Both the position numbers and the translations under genes were made by a program. The notes beneath the pieces are model-generated. The model saw nothing but the letters and a program-made list of their open reading frames with translations. It was not told the origin of the DNA and did not search any database. From positions 1 to 7,151 of the forward strand of contig CAKSNI010000052.1 of assembly GCA_934476025.1 (NCBI GenBank): 7,151 nucleotides of DNA, read 5' to 3'. The stretch comes from an uncultured Eubacteriales bacterium (GTDB lineage: Bacteria > Bacillota > Clostridia > Oscillospirales > Acutalibacteraceae). Positions 1 to 5,518 of this stretch are shown one piece after another. Position 1 is the stretch's first letter, and each line of letters opens with the position of its first letter.

Positions 1-854
1 CCAAACGAATTCCGTCCATTCTGCCGCAAATGACCTTTGAAGAATCCATTGAAACCACCAAAATTCATTCCATTGCCGGAATTCTCAACGAAAACAGTCC
101 TCTGGTTACCACTCGTCCTTTCCGATCGCCGCATCACAGCATTTCGGCTGCCGGTCTGACCGGAGGTGGGTCCATCCCGAAACCGGGAGAAATTTCTCTG
201 GCTCATAACGGGGTGCTGTTTTTGGATGAACTTCCGGAATTCAGCCGGACGGTCACCGAGGGGTTGCGTCAGCCCTTGGAGGACGGCGTTGTCACCATCT
301 CCCGGGTTGCCGGAACCCTGACCTATCCAAGTTCCATTATGCTGGTGGCAGCCATGAATCCATGCCCCTGCGGATTTTTCGGGCATCCGACCCGCCACTG
401 CACCTGCACGCCGAAAACGGTTTCCTCCTACCTTGGGCGGATTTCGGGGCCGCTGCTCGACCGAATGGACTTACATATTGAGGTCCCGCCGGTGGATTAT
501 GCCGACCTTCACAGCAATAAGCCGGAAGAAACCTCTGCCGAAATTCGGGAACGGGTGAACCGGGCGCGTGAAATCCAGCAAAAACGGTATGCCGGTACGG
601 GGGTGGCCTGCAACGCCCGGCTGACCCCGTCGATGCTGCGGGAATTCTGTGAAATGAGCGGTGAAGCCTCCCGTATTTTGCAGGCGGCGTTCGACAATCT
701 CGGTATGTCGGGGCGTGCCTATGACCGGATTCTTAAAGTTGCCCGGACCGTTGCTGATCTGGATGGCAGCGAAAGAATCGAAATGCCTCATATTACCCAG
801 GCCATTCAGTACCGAAGCCTGGATCGGAAATACTGGGGGAACAGACAGGAGTGA
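1..854 (+). CDS. yifB: YifB/ComM-family Mg-chelatase-like AAA+ ATPase, 3' part
   Basis: This is the C-terminal part of a YifB-family AAA+ ATPase. The reading frame is open to the left edge (first full codon at base 3, reading KRIPSILPQ before the first ATG at 30), so about 283 residues are visible of a family usually near 500. The N-terminal ChlI-like domain and Walker A lie outside. Visible motifs are Walker B GVLFLDE (bases 210-230), the sensor I region AAMNPCPCG (348-374) with a cysteine cluster CPCG...CTC typical of the family, the arginine-finger segment SGPLLDRMDLHIEVP (444-488), and the C-terminal Mg_chelatase_C domain to the TGA at 852. The characterised relative is ComM, a hexameric branch-migration helicase that helps integrate DNA in natural transformation. 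Whether this protein does so is inference. The flavoprotein gene starts 4 bases after the stop, suggesting one operon. The usual neighbour dprA is not directly downstream. Confidence 0.95.
   Translation, partial: KRIPSILPQMTFEESIETTKIHSIAGILNENSPLVTTRPFRSPHHSISAAGLTGGGSIPKPGEISLAHNGVLFLDELPEFSRTVTEGLRQPLEDGVVTISRVAGTLTYPSSIMLVAAMNPCPCGFFGHPTRHCTCTPKTVSSYLGRISGPLLDRMDLHIEVPPVDYADLHSNKPEETSAEIRERVNRAREIQQKRYAGTGVACNARLTPSMLREFCEMSGEASRILQAAFDNLGMSGRAYDRILKVARTVADLDGSERIEMPHITQAIQYRSLDRKYWGNRQE
847..851 (+). promoter_or_regulatory. Ribosome binding site deciding the TTG start at 859
   Basis: AGGAG lies inside the last codons of yifB, 7 bases before TTG 859. No in-frame ATG or GTG is near a comparable site, so it supports the TTG start and suggests translational coupling to yifB. 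Confidence 0.75.
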
Positions 855-858
855 CATT

Positions 859-2106
859 TTGAAACCTTATCATACCATCATCGTCGGCGGCGGCGCTGCC
901 GGAATGTGTGCGGCGGTTATGCTTCGGCAGATGAATCCGTCTGAATCGGTTCTTCTTTTGGAGGCGCTGCCGCGGGTGGGGAAAAAGCTGATTGTAACCG
1001 GAAACGGCCGATGCAATCTTTCCAATGCCCATCTCGATGAACGCTTTTACCATGGGCAGAACCGCTCGTTCTGCGGGCCGGCCTTGCAGGCGCTGAACGA
1101 AAAAGCAGCGGTCGCGTTTTTTGAATCCATCGGTCTGATCTGCCGGGAGGAGGAAAACGGGCGAATTTATCCTTTTTCTTTTCAGGCCTCTTCGGTAGTG
1201 GATGTGTTCCGTCTGGCTTTGGAGCAAAACGGCGTACAGGTACTGTGCGATTGTCGGGTAACGGACTTTTGCCGGGAAAAGGGAGGTTTTCGGGTACAGA
1301 CAACCCATGGCAGCCAATCGGCTGAAAACCTGATTCTGGCGGCCGGGTTGTATGCCGGCGGAGAAAAACTCGGAAGTACCGGACAAATCTTTGAACTGCT
1401 TACCGCCAAGGGATATCCGTTCGTTCGGCCGACTCCGGCCATTGTCCAAATTCGAACCCAGACGGATTTTGTCCGCCCGATGAAGGGGCTGAAAGTCAAT
1501 GCGGCTGTAACATTGTTGTGCGACCGCCGCCCGGTTCGCCGGGAGTACGGAGAAGTTCTGTTTTGCGATTACGGGATTTCCGGCCCGCCGGTGATGCAGG
1601 TTGCCCGGGGTGTTGGAATATTAAAAGGGGAACTGGCAGTGGAACTGGATTTGATGCCGGAACTTTCCTTTCAAGAGGTACTCGCCCTGCTGGAGGAACG
1701 AAAAAAACAGTTTGCCGTTCAAAACTGTGAGGCCTATTTTACCGGATTTTTGCCGAAGATGCTGGGGCTGACGCTGCTGAAACGCTGCCGGATTGCCGCC
1801 GCTTCTCCTGTCAAATTGCTGATTTCCGGTCAGTTGCGTGAACTTGCCGCCGGGCTGAAATCCTACCGTCTGCCGGTTACGGGCAATACAGGATTTTTGA
1901 ATGCGCAGGTTACGGCCGGGGGGCTGGATACCTCCCGGTTTGACCCGTTTACCATGCAGGACCGCCGGGTACCCGGGCTGTATGCGATCGGAGAAATTCT
2001 GGACATTGACGGCGATTGCGGCGGATATAATCTGCAATGGGCCTGGGCCAGCGCCGCGGCGGCGGCCCGGTCGATCGACGGAAAAAAGAGGGAACCAAAT
2101 GATTGA
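859..2106 (+). CDS. BaiN/RdsA-family NAD(P)/FAD-dependent oxidoreductase (HI0933/YhiN-like, COG2081)
   Basis: A predicted 415-residue cytoplasmic flavoprotein of the HI0933/YhiN family. The dinucleotide-binding site is IIVGGGAAG (glycines 10, 12, 15) with acidic E35 ending the second strand for the FAD ribose. The family block GKKLIVTGNGRCNLSN is at residues 41-56. The C-terminal signature GEILDIDGDCGGYNLQWAW (about 378-396) closes the FAD site. I chose the TTG at 859 because AGGAG at 847-851 is 7 bases upstream and the protein then begins MKPYHTIIVGGG, directly at the first beta strand; the upstream in-frame ATG at 661 lies inside yifB. Family members include the clostridial bile-acid enzyme BaiN, but most are uncharacterised and the substrate here cannot be read from sequence. 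The last 8 bases overlap the next gene. The usual small residue after QWAWxS is alanine rather than glycine, a minor deviation. Confidence 0.93.
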   Translation: MKPYHTIIVGGGAAGMCAAVMLRQMNPSESVLLLEALPRVGKKLIVTGNGRCNLSNAHLDERFYHGQNRSFCGPALQALNEKAAVAFFESIGLICREEENGRIYPFSFQASSVVDVFRLALEQNGVQVLCDCRVTDFCREKGGFRVQTTHGSQSAENLILAAGLYAGGEKLGSTGQIFELLTAKGYPFVRPTPAIVQIRTQTDFVRPMKGLKVNAAVTLLCDRRPVRREYGEVLFCDYGISGPPVMQVARGVGILKGELAVELDLMPELSFQEVLALLEERKKQFAVQNCEAYFTGFLPKMLGLTLLKRCRIAAASPVKLLISGQLRELAAGLKSYRLPVTGNTGFLNAQVTAGGLDTSRFDPFTMQDRRVPGLYAIGEILDIDGDCGGYNLQWAWASAAAAARSIDGKKREPND

Positions 2107-3697
2107 ATTGCACGCGGTATCACTGCCGCTTTCAACGGATTTTTCCGATCCGAAAAGCCTTGTCAGCAGGATTTTTCATATTCCGCAAGATCGGATTCTT
2201 TCCTGCTCTTTAAGCCGCAAGTCGGTGGATGCCCGAAAAAAAGACCAGGTGCATTTCGTCTGTTCCTTTGTCGTTTCCTTAAAAAGCGGGGAAGAACGGC
2301 TGATTCGCCGGAACAAGCAGGCTACGGCCCGGACGGAAACGATTTATGACTGGCAAAGCGGAAAAGCCCCTTCGGGCGGCCGTCCGGTTGTCGTGGGGTT
2401 CGGCCCTGCCGGAATGTTTGCGGCGCTGCGCCTTTGCCGTGCCGGGCTCAGGCCATTGGTGCTCGAAAGAGGAGCCGATGCTCAAAAACGCAAAGAAGCG
2501 GTGGAATCCTTCTTTGCCGGAGGTCCCTTGGATCCCGAAACCAATGTTCAGTTCGGTGAAGGGGGCGCCGGCACCTTTTCAGACGGAAAACTCAATACCG
2601 GTATCAAAAATCCCCGCTGCCGGGAGGTTCTGAAAACCTTTGCTTCCTTCGGCGCCGGAGAGGATATTCTTGTGGATGCCAAACCCCATATCGGTACGGA
2701 TGTTTTGATTCGTGTGGTGCAGAATATTCGAGAAGAAATTCTTCGCCTGGGGGGAGAAGTCCGCTTTCATTCCTGTCTGACCGGAATCCGCACACAGCAG
2801 GGATGCCTTCGGGAAATTACGGTGAACGGGAACGAAACCATTCCCTGTGAGCACCTGATTTTATGTATTGGCCATTCGGCACGGGATACCTTTGAAATGC
2901 TGCGGGATGCGGGTGTGACAATGGTTCGGAAGCCTTTTGCCGTCGGCGTGAGGATTGAGCATCGACAGGAGGAAATCAACCGGGCAATGTACGGACCCTT
3001 TGCACAGGACTCCCATCTTGGTGCGGCCGACTATAAACTGGCCTGCCATCTGGAAAACGGCCGGGGGGTTTATACATTCTGTATGTGCCCGGGCGGGGAG
3101 GTGATCAACGCCTCCAGCCAGCCGGGGGGCGTTGCCGTCAACGGAATGAGCAATTCCGCACGCAATGGAGAAAATGCCAACAGTGCCGTTTTGGTGAGTG
3201 TGGAACCGGAAGATATTCCGGGCGACGATGTGCTGGGCGGATGTGCCTTCCAGTGCGAGATAGAACAGAAGGCCTGGAAAATCGGAAAGGGCGCGGTGCC
3301 GGTAACCACCGTCGGTCATTTTTTAAACGGAATTCCTGCGGCAATCGGAAAGGTCCACCCAACGGTTCGGCCGGCGATTTGCTTTTTTGAACCGGAACAA
3401 ATTTTTCCGCTGTTTATCACCGATTCTCTTCGTTCGGGTATTCGGCAGATGGGGCGGAAAATTCCGGGATTTGACGATCCGCAGGCGGTGCTGACTGCCC
3501 CGGAAACCCGCAGTTCTTCACCGGTACGACTGGTTCGCGACAAAGGCAAGGTCAGTCTGTCGGTTCAGGGAATTTACCCCTGTGGGGAAGGCGCCGGATA
3601 TGCCGGAGGAATTATGTCGGCGGCGGTGGACGGGCTTTCCTGCGCCGAGGCAATGCTGGGAATCCTGCCTGATCCTCCATCCGGGGAAGGGCGGTAG
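2099..3697 (+). CDS. FAD-dependent oxidoreductase, COG2509 type
   Basis: A 532-residue predicted FAD-dependent dehydrogenase of the uncharacterised COG2509 family, of typical length. Residues 1-85 form the small N-terminal alpha/beta domain characteristic of the family (including SLSRKSVDARKK at 37-48). The FAD fold follows, with VVVGFGPAG (97-105; glycines 100, 102, 105), E123 ending strand two, the family block QFGEGGAGTFSDGKL (151-165), AKPHIGTD (194-201), and the C-terminal FAD-closing segment GIYPCGEGAGYAGGIMSAAVDG (from residue 491). There is no signal peptide or membrane segment. The ATG at 2099 is preceded by GAGGG at 2088-2092. It overlaps the upstream stop (ATGATTGA), so the two flavoproteins are probably translationally coupled. 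The reading frame stays open upstream to 1901, but that part only overlaps the previous gene and is unlike the family. The substrate is unknown; the pairing with a COG2081 flavoprotein is what is seen, a joint role is inference. Confidence 0.93.
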   Translation: MIELHAVSLPLSTDFSDPKSLVSRIFHIPQDRILSCSLSRKSVDARKKDQVHFVCSFVVSLKSGEERLIRRNKQATARTETIYDWQSGKAPSGGRPVVVGFGPAGMFAALRLCRAGLRPLVLERGADAQKRKEAVESFFAGGPLDPETNVQFGEGGAGTFSDGKLNTGIKNPRCREVLKTFASFGAGEDILVDAKPHIGTDVLIRVVQNIREEILRLGGEVRFHSCLTGIRTQQGCLREITVNGNETIPCEHLILCIGHSARDTFEMLRDAGVTMVRKPFAVGVRIEHRQEEINRAMYGPFAQDSHLGAADYKLACHLENGRGVYTFCMCPGGEVINASSQPGGVAVNGMSNSARNGENANSAVLVSVEPEDIPGDDVLGGCAFQCEIEQKAWKIGKGAVPVTTVGHFLNGIPAAIGKVHPTVRPAICFFEPEQIFPLFITDSLRSGIRQMGRKIPGFDDPQAVLTAPETRSSSPVRLVRDKGKVSLSVQGIYPCGEGAGYAGGIMSAAVDGLSCAEAMLGILPDPPSGEGR

Positions 3698-3725
3698 AAT
3701 AATGGACAAATCCCGTTTTTCTTTC

Positions 3726-3753
3726 GTTTGTTTCTTTGTTGAAAGGGACAAAC
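3726..3753 (+). other. Imperfect hairpin between the flavoprotein gene and gap
   Basis: A 12-pair stem (arms 3726-3737 and 3742-3753, two T-G wobbles, loop GTTG) lies 28 bases after the COG2509 gene's stop. It is A/T-rich and is not followed by a T tract on either strand, so it is a poor intrinsic terminator. It may end or slow the upstream transcript, or mark an operator upstream of the gap promoter. No other terminator is visible here. Confidence 0.35.
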
Positions 3754-3787
3754 CTTACGCTGTTGTTAAAAAAATATCAAAAAGGAC

Positions 3788-3816
3788 TTGAAACTTTGTT
3801 GCTTTTGGGATAAAAT
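3788..3816 (+). promoter_or_regulatory. Sigma-A-type promoter of gap
   Basis: TTGAAA (3788-3793) and TAAAAT (3811-3816) are separated by exactly 17 bases, a near-consensus housekeeping promoter. Predicted transcription start is near 3823, giving a leader of about 37 bases. This fits strong constitutive expression of a glycolytic gene. I see no clear catabolite-repression (cre) box or CggR-type repeat. Confidence 0.8.
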
Positions 3817-3845
3817 AATAAACAGCGAGTTTTGCATATTTTTTT

Positions 3846-3851
3846 AGGAGG
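3846..3851 (+). promoter_or_regulatory. Ribosome binding site of gap
   Basis: A perfect AGGAGG ends 8 bases before the ATG at 3860, the strongest Shine-Dalgarno in the window together with the one at 5055. It fixes the gap start. Confidence 0.85.
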
Positions 3852-3859
3852 TTATTTCC

Positions 3860-4870
3860 ATGGTAAAAGTTGCTATTAACGGTTTTGGCCGCATTGGCCG
3901 TCTTGCGTTCCGTCAGATGTTCGGCGCCGAAGGCTATGAAGTTGTTGCGATCAACGACCTGACCAGCCCGGCTATGCTGGCTCATCTGCTCAAATACGAC
4001 TCCGCTCAGGGTCGTTATGCTCTGGCTGACAAAGTTACGGCCGGCGAAGACAGCATCACGGTTGACGGCAAGACCATTAAGATCTATGCTGAAAAGAATG
4101 CCGCGGATCTTCCCTGGGGCGAAATCGGTGTGGATGTTGTTCTGGAATGCACCGGCTTCTATACTTCCAAAGACAAAGCACAGGCTCACATTGATGCCGG
4201 CGCCAAGAAGGTTGTTATTTCCGCTCCGGCCGGCAAAGACCTGCCGACCATTGTTTACAGCGTAAACGAAAAGACCCTGACCAAAGATGATAAAATCATT
4301 TCGGCTGCATCCTGCACCACCAACTGCCTGGCTCCGATGGCCAATGCCCTGAACCACTATGCTCCGATTCAGAGCGGTATCATGACCACCGTTCACGCTT
4401 TCACCGGCGATCAGATGGTTCTGGACGGCCCGCACAGAAAAGGCGATCTGCGTCGTGCCCGTGCCGCTGCTGTGAACATCGTTCCGAACTCCACCGGTGC
4501 CGCCAAGGCCATCGGTCTGGTTATTCCGGAACTCAACGGCAAACTCATCGGTTCCGCTCAGCGTGTACCGGTTCCGACCGGCTCCACCACCATCCTGGTT
4601 GCCGTTGTTAAAGGCAAAGATGTTACCGTTGAAGGCATCAACGCCGCTATGAAGGCTGCTTCTTCCGCTTCCTTCGGTTATACCGAAGAACCGCTGGTTT
4701 CTTCCGATATCATCGGTATCACCTATGGTTCCCTCTTCGATGCCACCCAGACCATGGTTACTAAGATCGACGACGATACCTATCAGGTACAGGTTGTTTC
4801 CTGGTATGACAACGAGAACAGCTACACCAGCCAGATGGTTCGTACCATCAAATACTTCGCTGAAATCTGA
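3860..4870 (+). CDS. gap: Glyceraldehyde-3-phosphate dehydrogenase, phosphorylating, NAD type
   Basis: A full-length 336-residue type I GAPDH. It converts glyceraldehyde 3-phosphate, phosphate and NAD+ to 1,3-bisphosphoglycerate in glycolysis, as a cytoplasmic homotetramer. Seen in the sequence: Rossmann loop NGFGRIGR (7-14); D33 in INDL, the residue that favours NAD+ over NADP+; catalytic Cys152 in the signature ASCTTNCLAP; the base His179 in TTVHAFT; the phosphate-site arginine R235 in AQRVPVPTG; and SWYDNENSY (314-322) with N318 contacting nicotinamide. The sequence GDQMVLDGPHRKGDLRRARA is the Gram-positive type. It is monocistronic: own promoter, AGGAGG site, and strong terminator 28 bases after the stop. 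Its codon choice (GTT, CTG, GGC, ACC) is visibly more restricted than that of its neighbours, as expected for a highly expressed gene. pgk and tpi are not adjacent. Confidence 0.99.
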   Translation: MVKVAINGFGRIGRLAFRQMFGAEGYEVVAINDLTSPAMLAHLLKYDSAQGRYALADKVTAGEDSITVDGKTIKIYAEKNAADLPWGEIGVDVVLECTGFYTSKDKAQAHIDAGAKKVVISAPAGKDLPTIVYSVNEKTLTKDDKIISAASCTTNCLAPMANALNHYAPIQSGIMTTVHAFTGDQMVLDGPHRKGDLRRARAAAVNIVPNSTGAAKAIGLVIPELNGKLIGSAQRVPVPTGSTTILVAVVKGKDVTVEGINAAMKAASSASFGYTEEPLVSSDIIGITYGSLFDATQTMVTKIDDDTYQVQVVSWYDNENSYTSQMVRTIKYFAEI

Positions 4871-4898
4871 TTTCATTCTGATTTCCTTATTTCCGGTT

Positions 4899-4932
4899 CG
4901 GGCTGCCGCATTTTGCGGCGGCCCGGTTTTTT
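4899..4932 (+). terminator. Strong rho-independent terminator of gap
   Basis: A 12-pair GC-rich stem (arms 4899-4910 and 4914-4925, one T-G wobble) with a TTT loop is followed by GTTTTTT (4926-4932). It lies 28 bases after the gap stop and is a textbook intrinsic terminator in the plus direction. Confidence 0.95.
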
Positions 4933-5009
4933 GTGCTTGAAACAAAAAAAGAAACCGGAAAAAATCCGGCTATTATGCTTGTTTTTTGTAAAAATGCTCG
5001 TTTCCGATA

Positions 5010-5037
5010 TTGTGGATTCCGCTTGAAAAGGTATAAT
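5010..5037 (+). promoter_or_regulatory. Promoter upstream of the glycoside hydrolase remnant
   Basis: TTGTGG (5010-5015) and a perfect TATAAT (5032-5037) are 16 bases apart. The predicted start near 5044 lies just before the AAGGAGG site at 5055-5061. The promoter appears intact although the gene behind it is not. Confidence 0.6.
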
Positions 5038-5054
5038 GAAAACAAAATAGGCTT

Positions 5055-5061
5055 AAGGAGG
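5055..5061 (+). promoter_or_regulatory. Ribosome binding site of the hydrolase remnant
   Basis: AAGGAGG is 7 bases before a CTG at 5069, exactly where a start codon is expected. The position suggests the original ATG (or another start) has mutated to CTG, or that CTG is a very rare start. Confidence 0.65.
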
Positions 5062-5068
5062 AATTCAA

Positions 5069-5398
5069 CTGGAAAGAAAGGAAATATTTGGGCAAGGGAC
5101 ATTCTCGCTGGGAGTCAATTACTGGGCTTCCCATGCGGCTACCCGTATGGGGAGTCAGTGGGATGCGGAAGTGGTTGAGAAAGACCTGAAAAATCTGGCT
5201 GAAAATGGCTGTGAAATGCTGCGGTTTTTTTCGATTTGACCGGATTTCCAGCCAATTATTAAAAAACAGCTGAGTTTTCGGAATTCGCCGTCATGACGGG
5301 GTGCAACCGGGAAATATAGACATTGGCGATTGCGGATATGGATGCAGTGATTTCGCCGCAAAGCGGAATGGGCATACAACAGTTTTGTCGATAAAATA
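5069..5398 (+). pseudogene. Remnant of a cellulase-fold glycoside hydrolase gene (5' end only)
   Basis: From the CTG at 5069 the frame encodes 56 codons including FSLGVNYWASHAAT (residues 12-25), EVVEKDL and ENGCEMLRFF, then TGA at 5237, then PDFQPI in the same frame (5240-5257). This order matches the N-terminus of TIM-barrel glycosyl hydrolases of the cellulase/mannanase type, where the segment normally reads LRxFPxWPDFQPI; the TGA stands where tryptophan (TGG) is expected. ATGGGG at 5147 similarly gives glycine where these proteins usually have Trp (MW). More stops follow in frame at 5294 and 5348. After 5258 I cannot recognise family sequence with confidence; an open stretch EWAYNSFVDK (5366-5395) may be a displaced piece. 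The catalytic barrel of several hundred residues is absent before the malQ promoter, so the gene is dead, by point mutations plus a large deletion. The family assignment rests on the first 60 or so residues only, and the exact GH family is not determined. Confidence 0.75.
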
Positions 5399-5426
5399 AT
5401 CCCAAAACGGCAATCAGGGAAAATTT

Positions 5427-5440
5427 GGAATTGCCATTCC
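5427..5440. promoter_or_regulatory. Inverted repeat over the malQ -35 box, possible operator
   Basis: GGAAT-TGCC-ATTCC is a perfect 5+5 inverted repeat that covers the -35 hexamer TTGCCA (5431-5436). A second overlapping pair, GGCAAT (5409-5414) and ATTGCC (5430-5435), flanks it. A repressor binding here would block RNA polymerase. Short repeats occur by chance, so this is a weak call. Confidence 0.3.
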
Positions 5441-5459
5441 GCGAGATTTTGTGTATACT
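5431..5459 (+). promoter_or_regulatory. Sigma-A-type promoter of malQ
   Basis: TTGCCA (5431-5436) and TATACT (5454-5459) have a 17-base spacer. The predicted start near 5466 gives a leader of about 53 bases before the ATG at 5519. It sits directly after the hydrolase remnant, so malQ does not depend on the remnant's promoter. Confidence 0.75.
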
Positions 5460-5474
5460 AAAAAGGAAGTGTTT

Positions 5475-5499
5475 CCGGACCTGATCATCACAAGGCCGG
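5475..5499 (+). other. Small hairpin in the malQ leader
   Basis: CCGG-a-CCT (5475-5482) can pair with AGG-CCGG (5493-5499) around a 10-base loop containing TGATCA, with one bulged A. It ends 8 bases before the AAAGG of the ribosome site. It is too small to identify as a riboswitch; it may simply stabilise the mRNA or be chance. Confidence 0.3.
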
Positions 5500-5518
5500 G
5501 TGCAGAAAGGGTGATGGT

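Noticed and set aside
793..1449. A 218-codon minus-strand open frame opposite the BaiN-type gene
   Set aside because: It lies wholly within clear plus-strand coding sequence, is basic and low in recognisable motifs, and has no promoter or ribosome site.
3702..3791. A 29-codon plus-strand frame (MDKSRFSFVCFF...) between the COG2509 gene and gap
   Set aside because: It is short, has only a distant GAAGGG as ribosome site, overlaps the hairpin and the gap -35 box, and resembles nothing known; a chance frame is more likely.
3755..4945. A 396-codon open frame on the minus strand opposite gap
   Set aside because: It is the antisense shadow of gap, caused by the biased codons of a highly expressed gene. 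It has no recognisable domains and runs through the gap promoter and terminator.
4955..4969. Small CCGGA/TCCGG hairpin followed later by a T run at 4980
   Set aside because: The stem has only 5 pairs and the T run is about 11 bases away; the real gap terminator is just upstream, so this is probably incidental.
4933..5178. An 81-codon plus-strand frame after the gap terminator
   Set aside because: It is in a different frame from the recognisable hydrolase sequence, starts inside the terminator region without a ribosome site, and spans a promoter.
5237..5239. UGA read as tryptophan (alternative code) or selenocysteine, which would keep the hydrolase gene alive
   Set aside because: gap, malQ, yifB and the BaiN-type gene end with TGA, and the proteins use TGG for Trp. 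Further stops follow and the rest of the enzyme is missing, so recoding would not restore it. No selenocysteine-type hairpin is evident just downstream.
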